A DNA stretch of 64,000 nucleotides from Sphingobacteriaceae bacterium (lineage in GTDB: Bacteria; Bacteroidota; Bacteroidia; B-17B0; Aurantibacillaceae), in assembly GCA_002319075.1 (NCBI GenBank), contig NVQB01000001.1, positions 1 to 64,000 on the forward strand, read 5' to 3'. Under the pieces are notes generated by a model. That model worked only from the letters and a program-made list of their open reading frames with translations. It ran no database searches and was not told where the DNA came from. A program made the translations under genes and the position numbers. Shown piece by piece: positions 27,153-38,269 of this stretch. Every line of letters begins with the position of its first letter. The stretch's first letter is position 1.

Positions 27153-30100
27153 TTAATTTCCTGTTGCAGTTACCGGGTAGGTTTTAGAGTACGTTCTGAA
27201 TTGTGTTGTGGGACAACCTGTTTTTTCGCCGTAGGTGCAAGGTGCAGTTGGTGAAGGTTCGGTGCAGGAACCATTCCGCCATTCCTTGGCGGGTTTGCCG
27301 GAACAAGCTCCATAGGGCGGAATGTAGGGCAGGAAACTCCCGGTTTCCATCATGTTTAGAAGCATCTGGTCGCACTCTGCAAAAAACCTGATTAAAATTT
27401 TTCTACTGTCCACTATATTCAGGCTGTTATCATTGTAGTAAACAATTAGCTTGCAATCGGTTTGAGAACAGGCCGGAAGATTACAGAGTCCATCGAAATA
27501 ACTTGTTGTTGTAAAAGAGGGAGGTACTGAGCAGGCTACAGAATTAGAAGGAACCACCGTAATACTTAGAACAGAATTTTTTATTGCATTTACCTGAGCC
27601 GTTGCGCTTGCTACAACTGCTTTAACCATGATGTCGATTTCCTTATCTGTTATCTGACCTGGACCCGTTTTGCAGGGAACAATGGTATAACAGGAACTGA
27701 TAAGCTCGTTCACGATGGATTCGCGAAAAGCATTGGCCTTATCTTTTAAGGCTGCGATGTGCTCTTCCAGGTGTATAACGGCTTGATTTATCAATTCCGT
27801 TTTGCTTGCGCAGGTAGGAAGCTGGCCGGTGGGTTCGAAGTAGTTGTCTTTTGAAATTGTTGCGTCGACACCTTTGTTTGCATAGCACTTAGGTGCTCCT
27901 GCGATATTTGAGTAGAAAGTTTTCCGCTCTGACGAGGTCCAATTGCGATGCGTATATTCTACGGTGAATGAAGCAGCACTGGAGGAGTAAGTACTCACAG
28001 GAAGCTCGTCACAAAGACCTGTCGATAAAGTAATACTCGAAGAAAGATAACTTATCGGGTTATTGTATTTATAAAGTAGGTCGAGATTCACCTGATGCGG
28101 AAGCAAGACATCAAAATCGCTCCGGAATCCCGAAGTTGAACCGTTTTCAAAGACGTTATAAACAAAGTATTTAAACATCCATTCCGGCTTTATAACATAG
28201 GGATAATACAGTTCATAGTTACTAACTGAGTTGCAGGTGTAGGTTTTTAATACAGGATTTCCTGAAGGATTCACCGAAAACAATAAGGGAGCGTAAAGAT
28301 GATTCAGACTTGTTGTATTAGCGGCATTTGTAACCACAGTGGTGTAAATACTCGGACTTCCGTCGTGCGGAGCGGTTGGATACGAATACAAATACTCGTC
28401 AGGATAAATGCCACCCAGACTGCTGATATGGGTTGCTAAATCCGAACCATCAATGATGGCAGCATATTGCGGAGGAGCGAGCGTGAGAAAAGTTGCGGGT
28501 AGACTTGTTGCTGCTTCCTGGCGGGATTGTGAAACTTCCGCCTCCTTCTTGCCTTTGAATTCGTTCATCTCCTGGCTTATTTTTTTCTTCAACCACTTTT
28601 TCATCAATCCATTTTTCATATCCCAGTTATCGTCATCGTCCCCGTTATCCTGAGCTGAATTTGATCCATCGTTATCATTGTAAACATTAATAGCATCGCC
28701 ATCCTCACTTGCCTCATAGGCGTTAAATAAATCTACAGACTGTGTCCATGACTCATAGACGCCTTTACAAGGGTAATTATATTCGTTAACCAGACTGGTA
28801 ACAGGTACCGTCAAACTATAGCTTCCCGAAGCATCTTTAGTTGCTGCATACCATGTACCGTTAGTGTGTTGCATGGCACTGCCCGTGTAGTATTGCGAAA
28901 TAAGCATATTGGTAATCATAAAGTTGAGGCTACTGTAATTAAAGCCAGGTGCAATCTTCCACAAGTCAGTGGCTGGATTCATACCCTCTGCCGTCATTCT
29001 GTCTTTGAGTGGGGTTATAAATTCTCTCTCAACCACGGTACCCACAGCCGCTCTCTTTTCATCAGTACTCGCAGCGCTCCAATTATTATTATCCTTAAAA
29101 TCATCCACTCCATAAGGTATTATTGCTCCTACGGTAGCATTTGCATTAGCCAAAGTCATTGAGCTTATTGTTAGAGTGTTTGAATTTGCGTAAGCGATTT
29201 CCGGCGAACCTTCGCAGATGTAACAGGCAGGCTTTTTTGGAATCGGGACTTTGATAGTTCCGCAACAAGAGGAAGAAATTTGTATATCGCTGGTTGAGGG
29301 ATTATCCGTAGATGTGGAAATAGATTGTAAATCAAAATCGGCAGCGTGCGGAAATTGAAAACCAGGCGGAACATCAGAAGGGTCTATTTCTAGGAAGAGC
29401 ATTAAATCGCTTGAGGTGACCGTTGGAGACGGAGTAACGCTATTGTAATTATTTACCATAGCGGTAAGCGTAGACATAAACGCAGTGAAAGCTGTATAAG
29501 TTGCGGGACTATTTACATCCTGCATTTTTTCAATGAGCGTTTCATATACGATACGGGTTTTTTCATTTTCGACTATGAGAAGGCTATCGGCGTATTTTGC
29601 ACTGTTTGCCGAGAACATTTCTTTAACAAGCATGTACGAACCAGCATTTAAAGTTATCTGGTTAACTGCACCTAAAGAGCCTGTTGGATATATATAAACA
29701 GGCGCTGTGCCTGTACTCGCGAAACGCCAGCTCGAAGGGAATGTAAAACTTGGTGTGGAAATAAAGTTTTCGAACTGAGGTGTTAGTGAACTTGCATCAC
29801 TTATGTAAGTTATACTCCTGTCTAAATCTACTAAAATGAATCGCATTCTCAAGTTGCAATCACCCGAAACACATCCTGCGCTTCCTGAGGATATATTCTC
29901 TTTCACGTAACTGAGTGTTAGTGTGGTATTATCTGTGGGAATTGCTATGCGTTTTGAACTGGTTATTTTATCACTCGTAAATACATTTTCGTTTATCTCA
30001 TTCTTTATAATTAAAGACGTTGTGGGATTGCTTAGAGCAGATAATTCTGCGGTACTGTAAGACATCAAGGCTGTAGCGATCGTATGCCCTTCCTTAGATG

Positions 30101-31769
30101 TATAAGTAATAGATTGAACGTTATTTTGATCAGTTGTAATGGTTTTAATTACTGACTTTCCAAGAGGAGCTTCCTCCCCAAACAGCCATATTAGCTCATC
30201 GTCTGAAGCTGTACCATATTGCATACGCAGAGTTCGTCCTTGTCCGGTTACCTGTGTACCCAATGAATGCGCCTTACCTACCCCCGACTCTTCTCTTACA
30301 CGCCCCGAACCATCGCTCTCAAAAACGGTGCGTTTAAAGGGATATCCTTCAGCACTGGCCACGTTAGAATTGATAGGACTGGTAGTAGCCTGATCAGAAT
30401 AGTACTTGTAAGCAGAAGTTGCGTCTTCTACTTTGTCGGGATCGCTGAGCTTGCTATCGGCATCAAATTGTTCAGCTGTATAAAGGTCACCGCTTTGATT
30501 TTTTACAAAGCCTGTTTTGTATCCACTCAGGCCACCTGCTACGGGCACCGGCATTGTGACCATTGCGGGTCTGCCCGAATAATCAAGTAATGTTTGGGAA
30601 ACAATATTTGTATTTTCTGAACTATTGTACTTTTGATTTTGACGAGCATTTAAAAGTCCGTCTGCATAACTTATGCCCTCGCTTGTTTTCACTCCTGTGG
30701 GATTACTCAGACTATTGTTGTCACCTTCTGTAAACACCCTCGAATAAATCCAATTAAAATCTTTATCAGGATCAATAAAATAAAAGATGTGTGGGTCAGA
30801 TGATGATGAAGGTGAGTGATTTGTTTTATCAAGAATTAAATTCGTCGCCGGATTAGTTACAGTAGCACTCCATTCACCATAATTTTCACTATTTGCAATA
30901 CCGCCATCAAAATAATTACCGATGGGACGCACTCTCCAGATATAAAACCCCGTTCCTTCAGCTACAGTAAGGTCAATTGATGTTTCAGGAGACTGAGTTT
31001 CTACACGTAAGGCTTTAGACCAATCAATAGATGTAGAAATTTTATCCTGATCATTTTTATAAGTATCATCCCGATTTTCAAGTTTAAGAATTTGTAATTC
31101 ATAATTCGGGTAGGATGCCACACTATTATTTGGCTGCCAGCTAAAGGTCACCAACCGCCCTGCAATAGAAACGGGTAAAGGGATGGGGCCCACAGCAGGC
31201 ATGAAAGCCGATGCTAATCTCACGTCTACATCATACTGCCGAGCAAGCGTGATGGATAATCTTAAATTTTGTTCCACATAATTTTTAATTAGTCCCGTAA
31301 GGTTAGCCGGGGTTGAATTGCCATCATTAATAGTAACTGAGTTTACAGTAGCATAAAATGGATCTGATACAGATGCAAAGGAGGGCAGCACATCATCAAT
31401 CTTTAATACTTCCGGCTCATTGGTTGTTATTGAAAATGTTTTCGAAGTAGGTGAATTTGTACCAAATTTGTAGGAGAGATTAACAACCACCTTAAAATTC
31501 CACCCCGTAGTTTGCTTGACGTAACTATTCCCCAAATCGAGCTTAAAATATAATTTTGCCGACTTCTTCCTTTCTCTAAGAACGGAAGGAGATCCAGGTT
31601 TATCTGTCACTGGAAAATTAATAGTAGTTGTAGCAAAATTAGTTCCACCGCCATTCACACCCTGCACCGATCCGGCAATGGCAGTATAACTGGGACTTAC
31701 CTGAGCAACCGCAGACATGCTAAGCAAGCAATATAGAACGATTAGCTTAATACCAATAAATTTCTTCAT
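27153..31769 (-). CDS. Large secreted RHS-associated protein (DUF6443-like)
   Basis: A 1538-aa protein with a signal peptide (MKKFIGIKLIVLYCLLSMSAVAQ). A fibronectin-like region (LVTFSWQPNNSVASYPNYEL, FYIWRVRPIGNYFDGG) lies at about 200-300. Next comes DGLLNARQNQKYNSSE followed by QTLLDYSGRPAMVTMPVPVAGG, the signature seen at the start of Bacteroidota RHS shells (DUF6443-like). A long Cys-rich C-terminal half has CXXC-like pairs (SSCCGTIKVP, CYICEG, CNLPACSQTDC). It carries no Rhs core and no toxin tip. By analogy with Tc/Rhs systems it may form part of the shell that holds the toxin encoded two genes downstream; that role is inference. Confidence 0.75.
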   Translation of the reverse strand: MKKFIGIKLIVLYCLLSMSAVAQVSPSYTAIAGSVQGVNGGGTNFATTTINFPVTDKPGSPSVLRERKKSAKLYFKLDLGNSYVKQTTGWNFKVVVNLSYKFGTNSPTSKTFSITTNEPEVLKIDDVLPSFASVSDPFYATVNSVTINDGNSTPANLTGLIKNYVEQNLRLSITLARQYDVDVRLASAFMPAVGPIPLPVSIAGRLVTFSWQPNNSVASYPNYELQILKLENRDDTYKNDQDKISTSIDWSKALRVETQSPETSIDLTVAEGTGFYIWRVRPIGNYFDGGIANSENYGEWSATVTNPATNLILDKTNHSPSSSSDPHIFYFIDPDKDFNWIYSRVFTEGDNNSLSNPTGVKTSEGISYADGLLNARQNQKYNSSENTNIVSQTLLDYSGRPAMVTMPVPVAGGLSGYKTGFVKNQSGDLYTAEQFDADSKLSDPDKVEDATSAYKYYSDQATTSPINSNVASAEGYPFKRTVFESDGSGRVREESGVGKAHSLGTQVTGQGRTLRMQYGTASDDELIWLFGEEAPLGKSVIKTITTDQNNVQSITYTSKEGHTIATALMSYSTAELSALSNPTTSLIIKNEINENVFTSDKITSSKRIAIPTDNTTLTLSYVKENISSGSAGCVSGDCNLRMRFILVDLDRSITYISDASSLTPQFENFISTPSFTFPSSWRFASTGTAPVYIYPTGSLGAVNQITLNAGSYMLVKEMFSANSAKYADSLLIVENEKTRIVYETLIEKMQDVNSPATYTAFTAFMSTLTAMVNNYNSVTPSPTVTSSDLMLFLEIDPSDVPPGFQFPHAADFDLQSISTSTDNPSTSDIQISSSCCGTIKVPIPKKPACYICEGSPEIAYANSNTLTISSMTLANANATVGAIIPYGVDDFKDNNNWSAASTDEKRAAVGTVVEREFITPLKDRMTAEGMNPATDLWKIAPGFNYSSLNFMITNMLISQYYTGSAMQHTNGTWYAATKDASGSYSLTVPVTSLVNEYNYPCKGVYESWTQSVDLFNAYEASEDGDAINVYNDNDGSNSAQDNGDDDDNWDMKNGLMKKWLKKKISQEMNEFKGKKEAEVSQSRQEAATSLPATFLTLAPPQYAAIIDGSDLATHISSLGGIYPDEYLYSYPTAPHDGSPSIYTTVVTNAANTTSLNHLYAPLLFSVNPSGNPVLKTYTCNSVSNYELYYPYVIKPEWMFKYFVYNVFENGSTSGFRSDFDVLLPHQVNLDLLYKYNNPISYLSSSITLSTGLCDELPVSTYSSSAASFTVEYTHRNWTSSERKTFYSNIAGAPKCYANKGVDATISKDNYFEPTGQLPTCASKTELINQAVIHLEEHIAALKDKANAFRESIVNELISSCYTIVPCKTGPGQITDKEIDIMVKAVVASATAQVNAIKNSVLSITVVPSNSVACSVPPSFTTTSYFDGLCNLPACSQTDCKLIVYYNDNSLNIVDSRKILIRFFAECDQMLLNMMETGSFLPYIPPYGACSGKPAKEWRNGSCTEPSPTAPCTYGEKTGCPTTQFRTYSKTYPVTATGN

Positions 31770-31787
31770 ACGCTATTTAATTAGTGA

Positions 31788-32537
31788 TTATTTTTTTTGT
31801 GAATTTTTTTTTGCACTTGCCACTTCTTCGCGGTTGTCGATAAATTCGTAATCCTTAAATTTCGTCAGCAGATTACCCTTCCTATCAGATATGTATGATT
31901 TAACAGGTAAAAAATCGTAGCTTGACTCTTCCGAATACTCCTTATAGGTGGTTGTAATTTCTTTAACCTTATAATCAGTGGTATAATTTATCTTAACACT
32001 GATTACAGTCCCTAGCTTAGGATTAAGCTCGTATGTCATTTCCGTTATTCTTAATAATGAATTATCATTCTTCTCAGGATTGTTTTTCAGCACAATAATC
32101 TTTACACCATCAGTTATATTTTCACACTTCACAACTTCACAACTTTCTAAAAAAGCCTTTTTTAATTCTATAAAATTGTCGCCGATGTTTTTATTATTGG
32201 CTTTTTGATTTTCAATTGAGCTTACCATAAGTACTTTTTGATACGGCATAACCATTACTGTTTCTTTACTATCGCTGTATATACTGACCTGTTCGGAAAA
32301 AAAATGAAGTTGATCTTTCTTTCTATGCATTTGAACATTAGAAACCGTAGTTTCATCTTCCCAGTTGGTAGCCTTAACTACATAATTCACATACAGATTT
32401 TTTTCAGCGAATAACGAATCTGCTTGAAAATCCATGAGCCTTTCGCAGCGTTTGATGTCGTCAATGCAGTTTTCAGTTTGAGCAACGATAAGACTTACCG
32501 TAAACATCTGAAGGAAAATAAAAAAATATCTTACCAT
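31788..32537 (-). CDS. Small secreted protein of the RHS operon (possibly LolA-like)
   Basis: A 249-aa protein with a signal peptide (MVRYFFIFLQMFTVSLIVAQ) and alternating strands through the mature part (LYVNYVVKATNWEDETTVS, QLHFFSEQVSIYSD, VISVKINYTTDYKVKEI). The pattern resembles LolA/LolB-type periplasmic half-barrels, but no diagnostic motif is visible. The C-terminus is Lys/Ser rich. It overlaps the 1906-aa gene by 7 bp and precedes the 1538-aa gene by 18 bp, so it is translated with them. It could be a periplasmic helper for the giant proteins; that is inference from position. Confidence 0.6.
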   Translation of the reverse strand: MVRYFFIFLQMFTVSLIVAQTENCIDDIKRCERLMDFQADSLFAEKNLYVNYVVKATNWEDETTVSNVQMHRKKDQLHFFSEQVSIYSDSKETVMVMPYQKVLMVSSIENQKANNKNIGDNFIELKKAFLESCEVVKCENITDGVKIIVLKNNPEKNDNSLLRITEMTYELNPKLGTVISVKINYTTDYKVKEITTTYKEYSEESSYDFLPVKSYISDRKGNLLTKFKDYEFIDNREEVASAKKNSQKK

Positions 32538-35500
32538 ATGGTTCTTGTTTTGAGTGGTGTGTTATATTGTTGTTCCTGCAATGTTTTCCTTCCTCTTTCA
32601 GTCTCAATGCTTTTTCTGATCAATAAACCTTTCTCATTGTATTCATAAAACACAGCGAAATGCTGATCGTCGAATTGCGCCGCCAATTTGTGATCAGGAT
32701 AGTAAACGGAACAATTCATAGAGGCATCGAGCGGTTGAACCCGGAAATCGTCGACATATACTGTTTCTCCTGTTAAAGGCAAATAGTCCAATTTGATATC
32801 GTGAACGCCAGATTGGATTTGCAAAGCCGAGAAATCCTTGATCTCAGCACTATATAAAGTCCATTCGCCCGTTTGCGCGATAGGTTTCATGAGGACTTTT
32901 ACCGGGGAAGATCCGATGATTACACTTAGTTTAGGATTTGGATTTTTCAAACCATAATTTATATTGTTCGGTGATTCACTCAACATACTTCTGAGCCAAA
33001 CTTTTACGGCTAATCCCCTACTAACCTCTACGGGAAATGCAGTTGCGAAAGTGTCTTTAGAACCTGCTATCAAATCATGCGAACATAATCCACTGTGCGC
33101 GATTTTTCTATTGATATTAGGATTTGAAGCACTTCCTTGTTCAAAATCTTTAAATACTGTTTCTGTATACCTGGCATTTTGAGCTACAGTGACAGGTAGA
33201 GTATGATTGTAGCCAAATTTCGCTGACGACCAAATGTCAAGCGCATCCTTTTCTTCTAAAGGATAACCATTAGGGGAATACCGCGCTATCTGACTGGCGG
33301 AGTACCAATTGGAGGGGGGAGTTTGCGTTGACCAATCGTAGAAACTGAATGGAGTATTTGAAAAGACACCGGCAGAATAGATTTTTCCGGTTGGGTCGTT
33401 TGCGCTCTTTACATCGGCCCTGTATACATAGGTCTGACTGGGATAATAAAAATCATTAGCTCTGTCTCGTTGGGGCGCCACGGATAACGGATGTTCGTCA
33501 AAATCAGCGAACCAGTTGTTCAAAAATTCTGTTGCAGTAGCACTTACAACATTTGTTAGAGGATTCGAAACCGGCGACCAATTGGTACCTGCCACTACAT
33601 GGTCATACAAAGTGTTTGATCCATAAGTTACCACATTTCCTGCCATCGTTGTGAGTTGGTTTGTATTGAGAGCACTTGCACTTTTTTGTCCCATAGATGA
33701 ATACATCCAGGAAGCCGGAATATTGAGAGAGAAATAATATCCCTCATGCTTTTGTGAGATATCACCAACTGTTTTAATTTTTTGGCCAGGGCTCATATAC
33801 CCATCGTAAGTACAAGTTAGAACAGGATCTCCTGTATTATTATCATAAGCGAGAGTCTCTGTAGTTTGTTCGACACCGTTATTAATATTGGTAACCGACC
33901 TGAGATGCGTTGCCAAGTGCACGACCTTCGATGTTACGTGCTGGTGTAGCATTTTTAAGTCATAGTTAAAAGTTGGGCAAGGCAGGCCCAGCTGAAGTGC
34001 AATTGGTCCCCAGTATATATTAAGATCGATTTCTACCGAGAGATCAGTAGTTTTTTCCTTTACGTTGGTCTCGAAAACTGTATAGTCTTCCTCTGTTCCA
34101 GGACTAAGCGTAGCGTTTTTAAACGTATTTGAATTGTGATCATAGGTCATAGTCTTAACTTGCTCGCGCAATGCGGTATAATTGTATAGTGTTTGGTTAG
34201 ATGCGACTGGTGGATGTCCATTTGCAAAATCTGCAGCATCATAAACGCCCGGATAAACTGTTTTGCTGTGCAGTTTGCCACTCATATCATTGAGAGTAAA
34301 AATGAAACCCTGTGTTATCCATGCTTTTGCTATATTGAAATCAAGAAGTCCGAGAGGAATCTGCAAGCCGAACTTACGGTACGTGCTCGCGCCTTTTCTT
34401 TCAATCGTTGAATATCCAACCTTCATTTCATAGCCATCGCTGGGTGTAAAGTATTTATTGACTACAAAACCTGTAGTCGATTTTCCACTGTGGATATTTT
34501 TTATGACGATGCGCGAATGCACTACTTCGGCTGAGGGCAATAAACTTTCACCTAAAGGGCCTTCGTATTGTTTGGTATCGCGTCCGTTCATGATCCTGTC
34601 GAGCCAGAATTGTTCATTCCTGTCCATGTAGGACACCAAACCATTTTCCTCTCTCATTTCAGTAGGCTCATTCGTAGCGATGCCACTACTTTCGCCAGAA
34701 TCCGTTTTATAAAAGTATTCTGATCCGAAAACAGAAGCATCTCCCTGATTAGACTCCATTCCCGGATCATAGCTTAAAAGCCTGCAAACTCTGAGTCCAC
34801 CGCCTTTTTTCGCGTTAAACACAGGCACTCGAAAATATGACAGATCTTTATTGAAAGTCCTGCAGGCGTCTTTCCTCTTAACATTCTTAACTTCCCGGTC
34901 TATCCAGTCCCTAAACATATTGACAGTGTTCGGGAGAACCCTTTCTCTCCCAATTTTTTTTGGATCTTGAGCATACGGTTCATTATCAACATCATCATTG
35001 ACGTAATCCCTTGCGCCCGTTCCAAGACTGCGGCCACCGTTTGTTAAGAGTTCCTGGTAGCAGGCGTAGCGCGGAAGTGTTTTGTCCCTTCTATCTTTTT
35101 CTTTATTTTTCTTTTTCTTTTTCTGGCCAAGGTGAAAGTGTATATCTGAACCTACGGCTGTTATGGAATCAACTGTTGTGTACCCAGTGATGTATTCGAC
35201 TTCCTGAGTTGCAATTTTGAAATAGGGAGTTTGCGAACCACAAAAATTATATAAGAATTTAAAATACAAACGTGGTTTAGGATCCGCTTGTAAGAAATAA
35301 TCCTGCAATTGTTCCAAATAAGAAGCAGCATCTGTAACATCAAGATCTTCGGTATTTATTACATATTCACTTTCATTGGATTTGTATCCATCTTCTATTA
35401 CTTCCTTGATGCTCACTAAGGCAGTTGCTTTTTCATTCTGAACTTTTTTATAGTCTTTCTGCTCATAATGAATGTGAATTTCTCCGCCTGACGGAAGTTG

Positions 35501-38251
35501 AATACGTTTCAACTGCCAGGGTGCAGGCTCAAAATCCGCGTTTGCTTTTTGAGAAATACCGATTTTTTTGAGCCCGAACCTTTCCACACCATCCACCATG
35601 TAAGCACCCCACGGGTCTACATTTTTGGGATTGTAATTTGGATTTTGTTTTTGATCAAAATCTGTGTATTTAGTTGAGAATTCATTGGCCCAGTCGTACT
35701 TCGTTTTAATATGATCAGGATAATTGTGAAAATACTCATAGTGGAACTGGTAAGGCGCTATCTGACTTTTTACGATTCCGTTCGATTCTGTCCAGAGGCG
35801 CTTCAGCGTTAACTTACCAGAAGCATCTTCAGAATTTGGAAGTCCTTTACAGAGGGAGTAATCGTATTCGAAATAAGTTGTAGTGACAGGATATTTGAGA
35901 TCCGCTTTAGAAAATAGGACAATTTTTTCTAATTTCTGAAGCCTGTGAGTACCTTTAGCCGTTCTGCTATTGGCAGCAATATCTTTGCCTGCTGCAATAG
36001 CTGCGGCATCCAGACCATCCTTTCTAGGAGCAGTTGCTTTTTCGATATTCGCTATTACCGAAGCAAGCGGGATGCTATTAACATACAAAAACGGATAATC
36101 AGCCTCCGGAAAGTCGCTGGTAAAGTTTGCTGATGTTGTTTGATCAGTTACAAAAAAAGCTATATGGGATTTTGTTTCTATACAATTTAGATAAAAAATT
36201 TCTTTTTCACCCGATGACATAGAACCTCTTTGATCATTTTTTGACACCAAGCGTCCATGGTCGAAAAACAAGCCATTGTAAGGAGCCCTGTACCTATAAA
36301 GTTGACCATTCAAAGCCTGCTTGTAACCGAATTTGGTCCAGCCTCCGAAATCATTCTCAGAAGGCTTGCCATTTCCATCGGCATCGACGTAATTGTAGGT
36401 TGTTGTACTAGATAACAAATAGGTACTGGCATAGCTTGATTCCACCATTTGTCCAACAGCGGTGTGATTAAGCAGGGGATCAGTATAATACAATGGATTT
36501 AGAACGGTGTGACTGGTATCCTGAGGCTTGTCAACGTCAATAGTAAGATTAAATTCGTTGCGCGTATATACGGGTCTGCCGTAATTATTCACTACTCCTT
36601 CTTTGTCTGTAATTTCGATTCCGGTGATATGTTTTTCACCAGCATCGTATGCATATTTTATATTCGACGAACTTCGTTTTCTGTCAGCATCGACTGCTAA
36701 CTCATATTCCAAGGGCATTGACAAATTTTTGTCCAGATCCACTTTGCTGTTCAACACACCAGAATAGTTGTAGCCATTTGTTTGATTGTATCTTACCTCG
36801 CCTCCTTTGTCGTTCGTAAAGCGCATTTTGGGACTGACTTTACCCCACTGGTTGTGCATATTGTCGTTTTTCTTCCATTTACCGTTTACTTCCAGCTTCG
36901 ATTTTCCAATTCCGAGATCTGTTCCTATCGAAAAGGGATTTCCAATTCCCAATTCTATACTTAGATGTCTTATTTTTGTAGTGTTTTCACCGAGATTAGG
37001 ATAATATGTTCCGATAGAATCGAATTGCATCCGAAAACCGCCCGACACATTATTGCCCGAAGCTGAAAAATAGTCTGCTGTATTAAAAGGAATACCAAGG
37101 TATTTGTCGTGTTTATCAAACGTGCTCTCCTTTTCAATCATGTAGTCCAGAAGTACACCATCTTCCACGTCCTGGGTTGATTTGTTACTAAACATGTAGC
37201 CATAACCTTTGAGAGTTTCTTGATCCTTGGTCGTTTGCACACTCATGTCGCCGGCGATACCTACCTGAAATCCGATCGGTGCAACGAAAGGGTTTAATCT
37301 TACAGAGCCCGAAAATCTCCATGCCGCGGCGTCGTATTTCGCAATGGAATAAGATAACTGTGGTGCCTGAAATGACTGAATATTGTAAGCACTCGAAAGG
37401 AATTTTGCCTTCAGGCGATACGGGTATTGTTTAAAACAATTGTTAGTTGAATAGGCATCTTTCATCTTCTTGTAATTCTCTTCAGCTTTCTTTTGAGAAG
37501 TCATTCTAACGAGTGTTTTAGGATTTACACTGAATCCATAAGTGTTTTGTCCACCCGACCTATTCATATTTACCCCAACCAGGCCAAAGATGGTCACTCC
37601 AAAACCGTTAGCTATTGAAAAGCCGGAATAATTATTATAGCGGACTGTATGGGCCAACGAAATAGAGATATCAGCAGGATCGTTATTGTCGCCACCTGCA
37701 TCATTTTCGCCAAGCGAACTCAAATTAAGCTTTTTCTTAATTTTCTGCATAGCTTTCGCTGCTCCTTCACCCTTTTCTCCCCTTTGGTCGCTGCTATTGT
37801 ATTCCATATTAAAGTCGAACCTGGCTGACTGCGTCCAGTTGCGCCTTGTCTTATTGTATTTAATTACATCGATGTCGTTATGTTCGTCTGCAAAGCCTCG
37901 TTTATTTCTATTGATAGCACCTGGATTAAGTGTCCACCCATATCCAACCCAGGAAGCTTCTGCTTCTGCCGACTCCCCAGAATGGTAAGATAATGACATG
38001 GAATATCCTCCTCCGTCAGGACCAGGGATACTTAATACAGGCAAATTGTAAGTAAAGTCTCCCGTGAAATCGTTTACCATATCGGTTGTAGCAACCGGCT
38101 CAAAGCTGGCAAATTCAGGCTGGGATGGCCCGGATGTTAGGGCTACTGCTATCGTGGGCGCAACGATTTCTGCAATTAGATTCAACAGTAAGAAAGCGGA
38201 AATAATTCTTTTTGTTCTGCTGTGACGTAACTTCACTAATGTTTTTCTCAT
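32531..38251 (-). CDS. Giant SpvB/TcB-like RHS-family secreted protein
   Basis: A 1906-aa protein. A long charged N-terminus leads into a hydrophobic export segment (IISAFLLLNLIAEIVAPTIAVA). It then has DMVNDFTGDFTYNLPVLSIP followed by GPDGGGYSMSLSYHSG and WVGYGWTLNPGAINR, the conserved opening of Bacteroidota RHS-type proteins and similar to the SpvB/TcB N-terminal domain. YD-like stretches (TLAYDNNTGDPVLTCTYDGY, YEYNEKGLLIRKSIETERGR) occur to the end. No Rhs core or toxin tip is present. It is the first of three giant RHS genes in one operon. In Tc toxins a TcB-like protein and a TcC/Rhs protein together make the toxin-holding shell; a comparable pairing here is inferred, not shown. Confidence 0.8.
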   Translation of the reverse strand: MRKTLVKLRHSRTKRIISAFLLLNLIAEIVAPTIAVALTSGPSQPEFASFEPVATTDMVNDFTGDFTYNLPVLSIPGPDGGGYSMSLSYHSGESAEAEASWVGYGWTLNPGAINRNKRGFADEHNDIDVIKYNKTRRNWTQSARFDFNMEYNSSDQRGEKGEGAAKAMQKIKKKLNLSSLGENDAGGDNNDPADISISLAHTVRYNNYSGFSIANGFGVTIFGLVGVNMNRSGGQNTYGFSVNPKTLVRMTSQKKAEENYKKMKDAYSTNNCFKQYPYRLKAKFLSSAYNIQSFQAPQLSYSIAKYDAAAWRFSGSVRLNPFVAPIGFQVGIAGDMSVQTTKDQETLKGYGYMFSNKSTQDVEDGVLLDYMIEKESTFDKHDKYLGIPFNTADYFSASGNNVSGGFRMQFDSIGTYYPNLGENTTKIRHLSIELGIGNPFSIGTDLGIGKSKLEVNGKWKKNDNMHNQWGKVSPKMRFTNDKGGEVRYNQTNGYNYSGVLNSKVDLDKNLSMPLEYELAVDADRKRSSSNIKYAYDAGEKHITGIEITDKEGVVNNYGRPVYTRNEFNLTIDVDKPQDTSHTVLNPLYYTDPLLNHTAVGQMVESSYASTYLLSSTTTYNYVDADGNGKPSENDFGGWTKFGYKQALNGQLYRYRAPYNGLFFDHGRLVSKNDQRGSMSSGEKEIFYLNCIETKSHIAFFVTDQTTSANFTSDFPEADYPFLYVNSIPLASVIANIEKATAPRKDGLDAAAIAAGKDIAANSRTAKGTHRLQKLEKIVLFSKADLKYPVTTTYFEYDYSLCKGLPNSEDASGKLTLKRLWTESNGIVKSQIAPYQFHYEYFHNYPDHIKTKYDWANEFSTKYTDFDQKQNPNYNPKNVDPWGAYMVDGVERFGLKKIGISQKANADFEPAPWQLKRIQLPSGGEIHIHYEQKDYKKVQNEKATALVSIKEVIEDGYKSNESEYVINTEDLDVTDAASYLEQLQDYFLQADPKPRLYFKFLYNFCGSQTPYFKIATQEVEYITGYTTVDSITAVGSDIHFHLGQKKKKKNKEKDRRDKTLPRYACYQELLTNGGRSLGTGARDYVNDDVDNEPYAQDPKKIGRERVLPNTVNMFRDWIDREVKNVKRKDACRTFNKDLSYFRVPVFNAKKGGGLRVCRLLSYDPGMESNQGDASVFGSEYFYKTDSGESSGIATNEPTEMREENGLVSYMDRNEQFWLDRIMNGRDTKQYEGPLGESLLPSAEVVHSRIVIKNIHSGKSTTGFVVNKYFTPSDGYEMKVGYSTIERKGASTYRKFGLQIPLGLLDFNIAKAWITQGFIFTLNDMSGKLHSKTVYPGVYDAADFANGHPPVASNQTLYNYTALREQVKTMTYDHNSNTFKNATLSPGTEEDYTVFETNVKEKTTDLSVEIDLNIYWGPIALQLGLPCPTFNYDLKMLHQHVTSKVVHLATHLRSVTNINNGVEQTTETLAYDNNTGDPVLTCTYDGYMSPGQKIKTVGDISQKHEGYYFSLNIPASWMYSSMGQKSASALNTNQLTTMAGNVVTYGSNTLYDHVVAGTNWSPVSNPLTNVVSATATEFLNNWFADFDEHPLSVAPQRDRANDFYYPSQTYVYRADVKSANDPTGKIYSAGVFSNTPFSFYDWSTQTPPSNWYSASQIARYSPNGYPLEEKDALDIWSSAKFGYNHTLPVTVAQNARYTETVFKDFEQGSASNPNINRKIAHSGLCSHDLIAGSKDTFATAFPVEVSRGLAVKVWLRSMLSESPNNINYGLKNPNPKLSVIIGSSPVKVLMKPIAQTGEWTLYSAEIKDFSALQIQSGVHDIKLDYLPLTGETVYVDDFRVQPLDASMNCSVYYPDHKLAAQFDDQHFAVFYEYNEKGLLIRKSIETERGRKTLQEQQYNTPLKTRTIW

Positions 38252-38269
38252 GGTATTTGTAATGAGTTA